The notes below the pieces were generated by a model that worked only from the letters and a program-made list of their open reading frames with translations, was not told the origin of the DNA and ran no database searches. A stretch of 64,000 bases of DNA, from contig NBIV01000248.1 in the NCBI GenBank assembly GCA_003194525.1, positions 57,733 through 121,732 on the forward strand, read 5' to 3'. This document shows positions 1 to 11,623 of the stretch, piece after piece (positions within the stretch are counted from its first letter, which is position 1; the number at the start of each line of letters is the position of its first letter). The position numbers and the translations under genes were made by a program. Source of the stretch: Gracilariopsis chorda (taxonomy: Eukaryota > Rhodophyta > Florideophyceae > Gracilariales > Gracilariaceae).

Positions 1-2084
1 AGGAGAGGTAGAAACTTAGGGAACAAGGGATGAAAGGCGATGATCATCGGTGACGAAATGCTAACGCAGACGAGAGTACCTTTGAGATTTTTATGCTTTC
101 TTTGCTTAATCACAAAGTAGCTCAGTGACCCTAACACGGCTGAAAATCTTAGTTTGTAGCTACGATAACAAAGAAAACTTTATAGGTATTGGAGGTTTGT
201 AGTAAACCTCCCGATGTACGAGTAATAGACGTACACGCTCACAATAAAGAAGAAGAAGAATGCAAATGTCTCCGCCCATTCCTTTTGCAGTTACACTTCA
301 ATCCACAGTCCATTCCATCATATTATGAACAATCAAGTCTAGAAGGACCGTTTTCTACAATCAGTCATATCACAGCATTCCAAGCCCCTCACTTTCGCAT
401 TGACGATGACGGACTGGCATGAAAAGAGTGATGGCTCAAATACCAAACGAAAGCATGGAATCAATGAAGAATCTGTCATGCATATCAATGTTCACATCGT
501 CCCTGGCATACATCTGAATTAAGATACTTTGCGTAAACTATTCATGGTTTCATGGAATATTGTTGTTTATTGAAGTCTACTTGGGAGCGAGACGTTTCAA
601 TGGCTTTGATTTTATGTGCTGACGTGGTTGTACCCCAAGGCGGTTTCGTTGAATAACCATGGTCTTTAATTTGTGTTCATCATTGTTTTGCGTGGGTGCC
701 GGGACCTGCGACAAGAAATCGTTGTCTGGCGCAGCGAGAAGCTGCTGCACAAGCGCCCTCAACCTCTCCAGTTCCTGTACCGGTCGGTTGAATGCCTAGC
801 ACTAAGAGGGAGCGTTTTCTGGAAGGGGAACGAAACTAACTGCAACCCGCAGACATCTTCCGAAACATTATAAACAAAGTATTTAGTTCTAAACTTTTGC
901 GACATTTCTGACCGTGTACAAGGTGCGTAATAATGTATAGTTTCTACCTTTAAAGTGTTGGCAGATGATTGACTTTTCTCCCCTCATGGAAGAGCTCCAG
1001 TCTTATCCTTTTATATAGAAACTGCGCCCAGGCAAAACCCTGCTAAAATCAAGGACGCTAGATACTACTGCAGCTACAGAGCAGGGAACCACTCAACGTA
1101 GATATCACATCAGAATGTTTTCGTACTGATTGCTAGAGCGAAATATCTCTTCTACCTTTGCTCACGCAATTCGTCTAACGTAAGGTCAGGCAACATGTCT
1201 CATGGCACATCCAGTACAATATTACATCATAAAGACCCTTTAGTACGGTAAAAAAACCTTGTAAAAAACGCGTGAATCATATGAAAGACGAGCAGAAGAA
1301 GGCGACTGTATGGAATCTTTCGAGAACAGCACTAATGATGAGTATTAGCAAGAACTTCTTTAAGCTCAATAGCACACCAGTAGGAAGAGCTCTGCTGTCA
1401 AGGAGAGCAGCGTTAACAAGAACCATGCACCTATGCTCGTGCAAAGCGTACAGTCACGCATTATGAAATTGAAACTGAAATTGAAATTATTAAACTGTCA
1501 CCAATAGTGTGGTAGTGGCCACGTGCCATTTACCGGAAAAGCAACGAAATGGGTGCAAAACGGTACCGTGGCTGTATCCCCCACGGGAGAGCTGAACTGC
1601 CTTTTTTTAATGAGGGGCGGGTGGCCAACGATGGAATGAGGACACAAGCACAGCAGCCCCATCGAGAGACGGCTGCCAAGGGAAAATAAAGGTTACTCCC
1701 GATGAACAAGAAGCGGCCCACGGAATATTGGACTCTTAAAGAGGGACGTCTGTAGGATAATGACTGGGAGGATCCAGAAATTGACAAACTAAGAAAGTGA
1801 CACGCTTGTACCCAATAAGGCGTCGCAAAAAAAAAGGTTTACCCGCTGCAAGTTTGTTGTTTTGCAGCGGGGTTCTGGTACCGGCTGTAGAATGACAAAC
1901 GCTGATATCCAGTAAGTTACAAGCAACCAACTCTCCTTTTACGAATATCAGACCCAACCCACCTCCGTGTCACTACCGTCTCCTCAGCTGTTCCAAATTA
2001 CTAGCTTCGACAACATGCACTACGGTATCTATCAGAATGAGACCAGACATATAACTGTTTGTTACGCTCTTTCTTCTCAATACT
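1..2084. other. No recognisable gene
   Basis: Short open frames occur on both strands, but none has a recognisable domain or a convincing start. A hexanucleotide-like run of GAAATT units lies near 1464-1490. From about 1967 a plus-strand frame leads into the decayed transposase that follows, so the last ~120 bases may belong to it. I see nothing else here. Confidence 0.5.
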
Positions 2085-3093
2085 ATGTGGTGGAATACAA
2101 CCATGCTTCGTTTGAACACAGTTTACGCTCTTCAAATCCAACGACGCATCCTGAAAAAGAGAACGTTGAAACAAGTCGGGTTAAAAAAAGATATCCAAGC
2201 TCAAGGCAGCACGGAATGGTATGAACTCTTATATTGTGGTGAAGATGACAATTTTATTGTTCATTTGAACGTCAATAGATGGCGGTTCTTCCACGATCTT
2301 CTTGCTCAAATTGAAAACGAGCGTCAAACTTGTGAATATTATTCCCCATTTTCCAAGCATGGCAACAAGAGAGGACGAAAAACAGGTTTGCGATCAGTGG
2401 ACCTTCTCTGATTGATACTTTGGTATGTAAGAACGTCGGATGTTAAGTACTCGCTTTGCTCAATATTCGACCTTGTGCCTTCTAGCAAAATTGTGTGGTT
2501 AAAGTACGCATTAATGTATATTGAAAGCTCTAAAAGCTGGTACCATACCGGAAGCTCGAATTGAGTGGCCAACTATATCTGAGATGCAAGATTCTGCAAG
2601 AGTTCTGGAGCAGTCAAAACCAGAAGCAGCAATGTATTTAAAGCGGGTATTTGGCGTTGTTGATAGCGGTTATTTCCGTTGTGTAAGTTACAATGATTCT
2701 AACCTTCAGAACTCCTACTTCGAAGAATATACGCAGAATACAGAGGTTGCGGACCTGTTCGTGTGAAACGTCTATGAAAAGATCATCCATGCATCGATGA
2801 ACTACCCAGGCTCATAGCAAGATGCGAAAATAGCAGGAGTTTCTGGTCTATACTGGCCACGATTGTCTGACGAGGTCACGCGACCGGGGTACGCAACCAT
2901 TGGTCATAGTGCATTCGCGGCCAACATAACAGTAACAAACGGGAAGTTGTTGCGCTCTAGGAAGTCGAACGAAGCGAAGCAGGTGCCAAGGTCTATAGAG
3001 ATGGCGGCAGTAGACTTTGTACTTGAGAAAGTATATCCCGCTTACCGCCAGTCTGCAGAGTGGGATGTACATGCCTTAAAAATTCCTTTCTGA
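2085..3093 (+). pseudogene. Decayed PIF/Harbinger-type DDE (DDE_4) transposase
   Basis: Pieces in shifting frames reproduce the order of a DDE_4 endonuclease of the fungal/oomycete/algal type. There is an N-terminal basic region (GNKRGRKTG), then EWPTISEM, then a DDE core with GVVDSGYF (first Asp), LQNSYFEEYT, LFV-stop-NVYEKIIHA, NYPGS-stop-QDAKIAG, LYWPRLSDE, GHSAFAANI and RQSAEW near the end. The stops at 2764-2766 (TGA) and 2815-2817 (TAG) both fall where the family has Trp (FVWN and PGSW), so each fits a G-to-A change of TGG. The GHSAF motif has His where the family has the catalytic Asp (GDSAF). The remnant cannot encode an active enzyme. No terminal repeats were identified. Family assignment is by recalled motifs; homology is fairly secure, the exact family less so. 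Confidence 0.65.
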
Positions 3094-3256
3094 AAATTTC
3101 GTACGATACTGCGAGCTGATAGTGGAAGAAGGTTAGATATAATTGCGATCTTCTGTCACTCAATGAATTACAGAACACGTACAATCGGATCTAATGAGAT
3201 TCGGTCAGTGTTCGACGTATGAAAATGTTGCGGATGTGGTTGATGGTTTCACTTAC

Positions 3257-3732
3257 CTGCAATATATAAATTTGTGAACCCCCTTTTCCTAGTATGCGGT
3301 AGCAGCAGGCTCTTGAAATAAGTAAATTGCACAACCGCTGTAACCAAATACATAGGCCTCGAACAATGCAATTTTGAATTGAATCCAGGCACACAAAATC
3401 GTCGCCGTAGAACTTGAACTCCCTACCAGCGGCGGGGAAGAGCGTGTAGCCGCAATCCGTGCATTGGTACGCATGCACATCAGCCTTTGCTTGTTCCCCC
3501 GAGCAGGTGACATAATCTAGATGTTCCTTATCCGACTCTTGGTCATATTCTGCCTGTACAGCGGCCTCCTTGGCAGCCTCTTCCTCACGCTGCTTAATGC
3601 GTTGTTGCACTACTCCATCAAATAGCAACTTGGCATGCGCCTCATACAGACGTAAAGTTGCTGCGGCTGACATGGGCGCTTGTTGCATGTCGTTATGCTC
3701 AATTTGATGCGTCACTTGTTGAGCGCAGCTAA
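3257..3732 (-). CDS. Exon with rubredoxin-like CxxCGYT motif
   Basis: The open minus-strand frame encodes a charged helical stretch (QQRIKQREEEAAKEAAVQ) followed by YQCTDCGYTLFPAAGREFKF and GDDFVC. The CxxCGYTLFPAxGREFKF block resembles the first half of rubredoxin-like or zinc-ribbon domains of photosynthetic organisms, but no clear second CxxC follows (only a C-x6-C). The frame has no ATG at its 5' end; the first is MQQAPMSAAATL. It is preceded by CTCTTAG, a plausible splice acceptor, and is followed by CAG/GTAAGT, a near-perfect donor at 3257/3256, so I treat it as an internal exon rather than a whole gene. Function is unknown; iron or zinc binding is inferred from the cysteines. It may be spliced to the frame upstream (see findings) or be a separate small gene starting at the internal ATG. 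Confidence 0.4.
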
Positions 3733-3993
3733 GAGTGCCCAAAACCCCAATGAGAACTCTGACAATACTGCGTCACATAACGACGAGAAATAAAATAGTA
3801 AAGAGAAGTCCGGAAAGAAGAGAAGAAAACTCGTACTAAGTGCACCGTAACTCGCTTGTCTGCAGTCCGTACTCCTAGCAACAGCTTATAGAATCTTCAG
3901 CAACAGTGCCAAGACAAACTGCAGATAAAAGCCGGTTTACCATCTTATCACTTTACGCCTTCGAATCAAACCTTGCTTTGAGGTCGGCTTCAC

Positions 3994-6900
3994 TTACCCG
4001 TTTGCATTGCTTGGGGCGTCATTCTTGTTTTCCTTTCCCGTTCTTTTGTTGCGGTTTTCATTAGTTACATCATTCTTTTGGCTTGGACCATCTTCGTTAC
4101 GAACATGAGTCCCCTGCCCCAATCGTTGAGGCCGACTGATTGTGCGTGACCCACGGCTTCGTTCCTTGGATTCAAGATCACCAGTAGAACCTTCGACATT
4201 CCTGTCAGAATTTCCTTCAGAGATTCTTCCAGCAGACTGCTCAGAGGGTGTACTCTTTCGTCTACTTCTGCGTGTAGCGTACTTAATTCTTTGTTGAGAT
4301 TGCTGGTTTTCGCGCTGTGGTACGTTATTTTGTGTGACGCCCTGCGATTTCTTTCCATCCCCGTCCATCAACGATCTTGGTGGACTAGAATATGTTCTGC
4401 CCCGTCTCTTTTGGGTGACGCGTGGACTTACTCGAGTTCCACCCCTATTCGTGGACCTACTAGCCATATGGTTCTTTTGCTGTGATGCGATGGCTTCCTG
4501 TTCTTCTCCGTCGTGGTTGTCACTCTGCCGGTCTACTCTTCTCGGTGGTTCGGATCCGTTCGAATTCAAGTCGGAAATCTATTCTTCGCGAACTCCTGAT
4601 TCATTACCTTGAGAGTCTCTTTGATCGCTAGTATCTTGGTCGTTGGGCCGAGCTCTCTGGGTGGCGTTGGGAGCATTCTTTCGAAGGTCCGAATCAGTCC
4701 CCAAAGACTCTGGTATTTGCAACTTTGGGCTCGTTTTTTTTTGACGATTTATTACTGCGTCTTGTTCGCTTTAGGGGATTTATGGATGCATCAGGAACTT
4801 CTCTGTTTACTCTCTTGCGAACTGCGACCGGGGACTTCTGATACTCCATCATGTTCCTCGCAACATCTGCTGCTGTCCTTGCGGTTGTCTTAATATCTTC
4901 TAAGTCCTGTAACACCCCTAAAAACCCCTTCCTCATCTCCATCGTCGTTGTCATCGCTGGAATAATTTTCCTTTCTAGCATGATCTACTCTTTCCTTCTG
5001 CCTCGAGGACTTTCTAACGTTTGAAGGCTCTGGACGCAGGGTGTGTGAACTGGGAGAAGTAGCCCTTCTTCTTCTTCTCTTGGAACTTGGCCCACGTGGG
5101 GATCTTGGTCTTTCACTTGCCCTCATCATGGGAGGCAGCTCTGGAGACCTTACTTAAGAAGCGATGGCTTCAAGAGAAGAATGGAAATGGTGAAAGAGAT
5201 CGATCAATTCATCTTCCTACGCTTCTGCATACTTGTTTGGAAGGCCATCAATTGTTTTTATCGATCTCATCATACCTTTAGCATCTTTCTGGGAAAAATG
5301 GAATATCAAGGCAAAACTTGAGAAAGGCAGAACAAACAGTTTTCCAACAAAAACTGTGGCATCTGATGCTTCGGCACAGTGATCAAAGAGAACGTGAAGC
5401 AGGTCTATAGATCCTTTCGCCTTCAAATCCCGACGATGTCGGAATGAAACACAGATATCGGCCACTTCCCTGATTATACTCTGCCGTTCTTTCTTATCAC
5501 ACTGCAGCTTGAGCACCTCGTGCAGCGCTCCAACAATGTCTCTTCATAGAGCGTTCCCACGTATTTGGCGCTGTCGGAGATAGTCCTGGCACACGCGAAA
5601 AGATGTGTATTCGTTACTTTCTGCTTTGGCTTCTTTCCAGGGTTTGATGAGAACTCCAAAAAGAGGAAGGTGAGAGATATGTCGAAAAAGCAAATATTGC
5701 AAAGATGCCTGAGCAAGAGATGCGAAAAAGTCTCTTACTTCTCTTTCTTGAAGTCCTGCTTGGGCACGATTTCTTCCAGATCCTGTAGGGGAAGACAGTT
5801 TCAACTCATAATCAACAAGGGTGGTGACCACGGACCTGGTCATGTCCACCAACTGTAGGATCGTTTCTTTAAGGGAAAGTAAGTCGAGGTCGGGATCTGC
5901 AGGTGATGTGTTGTCCAATTCTGTTCGCTTCCGCAAGATCATCATTGACATATTATTTTCAGTGCCACGACATAGTGTTAAAACTATAAGAATGCATCGC
6001 GAACAAAGTAGCCTTACTGCCAAAGGAACAGAATCACAGGCGCAGATGGCTTGCAAGATATCAATTACATCAGCACCTTGGTTACGATATTCTTGAATTT
6101 CTTCCAACTCTAGTATCTTTTCATGTGATGTTTGGGACGAGCCCGTCGTATTCAACCGAGATCTTATCTTTGACAATGAGGACACGGCAAAGGCGCATGC
6201 TGACCGAGATGCATCAATTGTGACATGATCATTTAGCCCGGATTAGTGGCCGTTTCTTTTTTAGAACTCCAAAACTTCCTTCACGACCTCATATGTGGAA
6301 GAGTTAGAATCTATAAGTTCTGTCAAGATTCGCAATTGAGACATAAGAGCTGCCACATTATCTGGCTCAGCATTGGCAAGATCTGTACGGATTTGCAGTG
6401 TAAGATCTTTGGAAACTCGTTGCCAGCAAAGCTGCAAGGAAGTACAGGTCGCCTTTTACAAAGGATTTTGAGCAAACAGAAAACTCCTTATTGTCTCGGC
6501 GCAAGCTTAAAAGACCTCCTCTGAACCAGTGTGCTTCACCAGTACCCCCAATGATACGCTCTAACAGCGCGGGAAATTGGCCATCCTGGCCTTTTTGCTC
6601 AAATTTTGTGATTGTGAAGTGCCTTGGTAGCTGCACCAAAGTACTTATTGTCTTCAGGTCGGCTTGATACTGACTTAGTAACCTAGGCAGCGGAAGCAGA
6701 AAGTGTTTGGAAAGCAGAGTCCCTGGTGTTTCGGGGTCTAAATATTCCCCTTTCTCAACTATTTTTGCTCACATAGGATTTAAGTTTCCGCTGGCTTCCG
6801 CTGCAGAGGCCAAGAGCATCCCGCAAAATAAACCCTTCTCACTATTACTCAAAGCCTCTCCGTCTGGACTCGCCGTGTCAGGTTGTTGTTCTTCAAGCAG

Positions 6901-8330
6901 AAGCTCTTCAAAGGCATGCCAACACCGAAGGGAAGGTAAACTATCCCAAACAGCATCCACAGCGAGTGCAGCATCTACCCTATCATCTCCTTTTCTTACA
7001 ATAGCAAATAAGAGTTCCCTTATGTCCTCCCGCGCCCGTTGGATAGGGGGGATTGCTCGCAAGAATGTGTTAAACGGACCAGTAGATGTACGCCTCCCGT
7101 TACGTTTTCGTTGGACATGGCTCTGCTTCGACGCGAACGAAGGAACGTCGTCGATGTCCATAGTAACCATATTTGTCAAGAATTCTCCTGCCGCACGTCG
7201 AACGTCTGTGTGATGATTTTCAAAAGCGATATCACATATCGACGGACACTGAGCAGGTCTCAAGAATCTGTCATTACTGTTATGTGGCAAAAGAAAATTA
7301 AGCAAACGGATGGCAGTTGCAGCAACGGTGTCGTCTTTGTCACAAGCCATGTCAATGATGTGATCACAGAAACGCTGCAGAAATGTTTCGAAGTTGGCAA
7401 AATACTCTTTCTTCTTTAGCATATGATGTAGAACCTCGAGGCTTGTCATTCGAACGACAGCGTCTTTATCTGACAAAAGCCATCCGATGTACTTGTTATG
7501 GGTGTCATCCAAAAACTGATCAAGAAACATCATGATTCATCCTCCCAATGCTGATAGCGACATGGAGCGCACTTCGGCATATATATCGCGATGGCGGTCA
7601 ATGAAGATACTTCTGTATACTCTATCTGAAAGTTCTGTGATCTCACTGTTCTTCGCATTTAGCTCATCAACCTTGTTAGCAAGTGCCTTCCCCTTTGGAG
7701 AGAGTTCTTTCTTCTTTTCTTTCCCTTGCGCTGGTCGCTTCTTGGCGCCGCGCGCGCTGTCGTTACGTTGACTTATCCCACTATCTCTCTTTTCTGTGCT
7801 CAGTTGTCTTTGAATGCTAGCAAGCCGTTTTCGTAACTGTGTGCCAACTTCGATGAACCCATCTACAAGTCGATACGCAGCAAAGGAAGCGGAAAGTCTG
7901 AGAGCTCGAATCGGAGAACTACACATGGACTCAAGCCAAAGAATGAGCGTTTCAAAGCAATCAGTGTGATACAAGACTATATCCGGAGCCTCAGCGGCAA
8001 CGCGGCGCCAAAAGTCTTCGTAGGTTCGACGCACTCTTCGAGATGGCGTATCTTTTGCTAGCACGACGACTTTCTCGGGTGCATCAACGGCTAGGACTTG
8101 GCATAAGTCCCTAACGCTTTCTTGTGGTTCATTGGCGATAATCATGTCCGAAGTGACCAGCTGCTCACGAGAAAAGGGTACAGGTCGCGCCGCGCTAATG
8201 ACCAGGAACACGATGGCTGACATGGCCTCTAGGCCGTTGATAGATACATGAGACATACAGGCAGTGAAAAGTCCGGGTGGGCTCGACGGCTTGTGAAGCA
8301 TAGTATCAATTAATAAAGGTGACTGAACAG
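3994..8330 (-). pseudogene. Cohesin subunit STAG/SCC3-like, interrupted by stops
   Basis: The family is the HEAT-repeat cohesin subunit SA/STAG/Scc3, which binds the Scc1 kleisin and loads cohesin on chromatin. From 8330 down the frame gives a STAG domain (YEDFWRRVAAEAPDIV, ALRLSASFAAYRLVDGF, YRSIFIDRHRDIYAEVRS). The stromalin-conserved region follows (FLDQFLDDTHNKYIGWLLSD, VRRAAGEFLTNM), then HFLLPLPRLLSQY, HEAT-like helices, DAKGMMRSIKTI, and a basic/acidic low-complexity tail (SSKRRRRRATS, SSDDNDDGDEEG) ending at GTAAGT. Stops in frame: TGA 7537-7539, exactly at the conserved Trp of LGxW; TGA 6769-6771; TAA 6261-6263 and 6243-6245; TGA 5544-5546; TAG 5217-5219; TAA 5154-5156. Frameshifts occur near 6415 and near 4900. 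TGG is used for Trp elsewhere in the same gene. The N-terminus upstream of 8330 is unclear. Identity is strong. A decaying copy is more likely than assembly error, but error is not excluded. Confidence 0.8.
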
Positions 8331-9485
8331 AAGAATCTTGGTTCGGTTGTTTGAGAGCCTGGTCATCTTGGGAAGGTTCGCACACACAACCGAAGCATGG
8401 CTGCGACGAAGGAGAAGCGATGGAGGGAGGGTGTGTGCGGTGGGCGACGGACGGAGGCGCAATAGATACGAAGACATGGCAGCGCTTGGCGCACAGAGCG
8501 AGGAGATTGGCAGCGATCTGACAAGCGCAAGATGCAGCGTAGTGCCAGGGCGGTGCCCGCTGCGTGGCCACGTGGTGGGGCCACCACAAAACGACCTGAA
8601 GAGCAGAGCACTGGCGCGAAGCGCAACTCGCCGATATGACACCTACGTCACAGCATTGCGATGGGCGAGCGGCTGTCGGCGGTGGTGATACCTGCAACGC
8701 CCCCGCGCACGTGCACGGACGGCGCTGCCACTGAAGAAGAAGCCCACACCACCATGACGGCGAATCGCAGCCCACGCCCATGGTGCTGCACACAAGCGCG
8801 GACGACGCGTTCGACCAAGTGCTCATGACGCGCAACATAGTCGCCGTCGCGAGCACCGCGCAGCTCAGCACCTTTGTGTTACATTTCCACCCTCCGCCGT
8901 CGCGTTTGCCGAGTGGAACACCCCGCCGCGCGGTTCAATTTGCGCCGTCGCCATAGCGCCACACGCCACCGTGCTGGCGCTGCTCATTACTGATAACTCT
9001 TCCCCTGTGCTCACGCTATTGTGACCGCGTTCGCTGCGTCGATTGCTGCGCCTCGGCTTGCCCTCCACACCCTAGCCGTCCGTCTCGGCCGCATTCTTCT
9101 CAGCCCTGTCTGTTCGCCTGCCCGATCACTTCGCGCTTCGCAGACAAATTTTGTCCCCTAATCAACGCGCCGCCTTCCAGTCCATCTCCAAACAACACCA
9201 CCACCTCCATCCTCAAAAACACACCCCTTCAGGCGCCTGCGCGCCCAATTGGCTTGTGCTCGCCCTCAACGTTTTGCTTATCTACTTCTTGTCTCCTGAT
9301 TACTCCCGTGTCCACTCCTATTCCACCCACAAACTATCACACACATCCACCACGCTCGTCTTGCTTACCACCTTGCCACACCACCACCACGCCCCATTGC
9401 TACGCGTAAACTGCTTTCTGCATATTTCTTACTCATCCATAGTCATGTATTCTTCTTTACTAATTCCAATCCAAACCCATCGCAT
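8331..9485. other. GC-rich, CpG-rich stretch without a clear gene
   Basis: From about 8,360 to 9,130 the sequence is markedly richer in G+C and CpG than its surroundings, and long frames exist on both strands as a result. None shows a domain. It lies immediately upstream of the minus-strand STAG/SCC3 copy and may have been its 5' end or promoter; that is inference. From 9,150 to 9,480 the plus strand is C-rich and A/T-mixed with no recognisable product. Confidence 0.35.
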
Positions 9486-10913
9486 CTACATCTCATTCTC
9501 AGATTCTTCTAAACATTTTCCTAGTTCAGACGGGGATTGGAATATCTCTCCTATACTCGGCAGCACTGCTGGTGCACTTGCTGGAACCGGATAGGTTTTC
9601 TCTCGAGGTAAAAGCTCCTTAAGAACTGTACGAATTGCGGCTTTCGTTTCTTTCCCAACCAAGTCCTGAACAGCGGATATAGATACAACACTTCCTTCCT
9701 TCTGCACAGAGCTCTTGATACATTCAGCAATATCAAGCGTGGTCGTCGTCATAGTTTCCATGTGTTTTGCGATATCTACCTGCATCCGTTTCGCCAATGG
9801 TAGCCTGGGATTATCTGCCAATCTTCGTTTCCTACTTTCACCGACAACACCAGACGTTCTTCTCGCATTCTTGATTTCCTTCTCGAACGGTGCAAGGTTT
9901 TCATCGTGGTGTCCAAGCACAGTCGCCTGTGCTTTTACTTGAATATCACGATATATTCGTTTTGCATGGCGCACTTCGGGTGGAATATGTGGATCTCCGG
10001 TTGGTTTCCGCGTGTAAGCCAGATGATCAAACTTATCCTTCAAACTTGTGAGATAGTGATTCTAATTCACACAATTGAAAGTGTGTCCTAGAAGCAGTAT
10101 CCGCTCGGCGTGCGTAGCGGGGCGTGATGGGTCACGAGATCCGGTCGGGGGGGAGGTGATGCGTGGGGACGAGCGCCAGCACCGGGCGGTCGTAGGAAAG
10201 ACTGGGCGGTTAGGTACGTCAGGCGCGGTCGAGATACGCGCGAAGAGTCCGAACGGCTTGTAAACCTAGTTGAGTCCCGTACGGAGTAATGTCTCAGGTC
10301 TGCTTTAGAGACAAAAGTAGTTCGGGACGGTGGTGCTTACCGTTTACTGAGTGTGGGTAGCGGGGAGCGAGGTGCACTAAGTACTGCACCTCGAGCTCAA
10401 CCTGCACCGCAATCGCTACCCTTCTACTACGTACGGATAAAATTATTAAAATATCTAAGCCTATCGTACAAATGCCACCAGCCACGTGGCTACCTGTCCG
10501 TCTGGCGCAGCAACCCTGCACCTCAGCCGTCCGGCACGTGTACACCTGTGGGCAATGAGTGCACAACCAATGGCATTGCCCGCTCCCGTGCACCACTCAA
10601 CGATTCCGTTCGGCCAATCATAACGTGCCAAACAATCCGCTCGGATACGGTGCTTGAAGGCACTCAAGCACACTCTGAAGTGCACTCCCGGGCGGGCCCG
10701 CTATACTACAAAACGTTCTGCGGTTCTTCTCGGTCGGTCGTTCTCTCCAGCCCACTGCATGAAATTTTCTGCAACTCTGGCCCAATGGTTTCTACGAAGT
10801 GGTTCAATGTTCGCTACCCAAACAAGGAGCTTCGGCATATCTTCTGCATTGTAGTTGAGACTACCGCGACGAGAGTGAGTACCTTTCTGGAACTGTTTAT
10901 ATATCTCGCTCAT
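9486..10913 (-). pseudogene. Myb/DUF6818-like DNA-binding protein split by an LTR
   Basis: The gene begins at ATG 10911-10913 (MSEIYKQFQKGTHSRRGSLN) and reads GSLNYNAEDMPKLLVWV, HWARVAENFMQW, NDRPRRTAER to 10711. It is broken by a 664-bp LTR and resumes at 10046 in the matching frame as SLKDKFDHLAYTRKPTGDPH, PPEVRHAKRIYRDIQ and a tail ending at a stop at 9486. The joined motifs (RGSxNY, NxWxxVAxxF, DRPxR, LKxKF, KPTGDPxxPPxVRxAKRI) match a Myb-like domain common in oomycete, fungal and algal genomes, which I recall as DUF6818. It is likely a DNA-binding protein, often transposon-associated. Apart from the insertion the two parts contain no stop, about 253 residues in total. The C-terminal part (LPREKTYPVPASAPAVLPS) has no recognised domain. 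Whether it was a host gene or part of a transposon is unknown. Confidence 0.6.
10047..10710 (+). mobile_element. Solo LTR in the DUF6818-like gene
   Basis: The element starts TGTGAGATAG and ends CTATACTACA, so the ends are TG/CA with imperfect inverted repeats (8 of 10). It is flanked by AAACT (10042-10046) and AAACG (10711-10715), a 5-bp target duplication with one mismatch. The mismatch suggests an old insertion. It is richer in G+C than the host gene. An internal AT stretch (10437-10462) resembles part of the 22,225-23,078 LTR in the same orientation, which points to a shared LTR family. No coding capacity is seen. Orientation is inferred from that similarity. Confidence 0.6.
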
Positions 10914-11623
10914 CGTGTAAAGTAGACGGTTATACTTGTATTTGTAACGGCATAGGTGAGGCAAGGAAGGAAACCAAAGGAAAAAGCTGTATGCTTCACA
11001 AGACGTTGAGTTGGACAGGAAGCGCGAGCTAAACTCCATGCCGGAACGTTGACAAACGGCCATGCTGGTTTCTTGAAGCATGGCCATTTGTAGGTTTCGT
11101 TAACTGCATAACCGTTTTATTCTGACGGTTGTAAGTGGCCAAAAACCGGCAAGGCCATATCTCCTCCCTAGTTTGTCATTCTGTCAATGCCTGGATCCTC
11201 CCACTATTAGGCAGTGCGGTTATGTGAAGGATCAATGGTGCTGAGCTGACAGAAGTCGGAACATTGCTCGTCAAAACGTTCCACGTTGCCCAGCTGGGTG
11301 CCAATGAAGGACATACCAGGAGGCAGTCCGAGTGCCAAGGTACTGTGGCCTTTTTTTTTATTCTGTAATAGTTTTATTCAATTATTTTGCATACCTTTCA
11401 GAGGTCAGAGTTTCTCGTCAACCATAAAGTTGGCTCGAGTGCCACCGATTTCCGAAAGTGAAAGACAAGCAAGTGGCAGTTTTCTTGTCGCCGTATGCCG
11501 CCAGCAACCGTTAAAGGCCTCCAAGCCATCGCTACCATTCCCCAGAACTGTAGATACTTGACATAGCGCCCGCTCATTGCGCCTCGCTGCCAATTCGTGC
11601 CAACCAGTACACCCAGTTGTCTC
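10914..11623. other. No recognisable gene
   Basis: A minus-strand frame at 11,405-11,593 (62 residues, contains GNGSDGLEAFNGCW) and the plus-strand frame over the same bases have no recognised domain. In MULE B and C the transposase core follows the segment homologous to 11,624-11,878, but no such core is visible here, so MULE A appears to be cut off at about 11,620. Confidence 0.4.

Noticed and set aside
5154..5161. TAAGTAAGG as a splice donor explaining the stop in STAG
   Set aside because: The frame already carries an in-frame TAG upstream (5,217) and no acceptor restores the frame convincingly, so the site is listed as a lesion.
8338..8688. Long plus-strand frame in the GC-rich stretch (116 aa)
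   Set aside because: Frames on several strands are open at once because of composition, and the product is Arg-rich without a domain.
9151..9594. 147-aa plus-strand frame
   Set aside because: It overlaps the DUF6818-like gene on the other strand, and its apparent start is not ATG. The content is low-complexity His/Ser/Leu.
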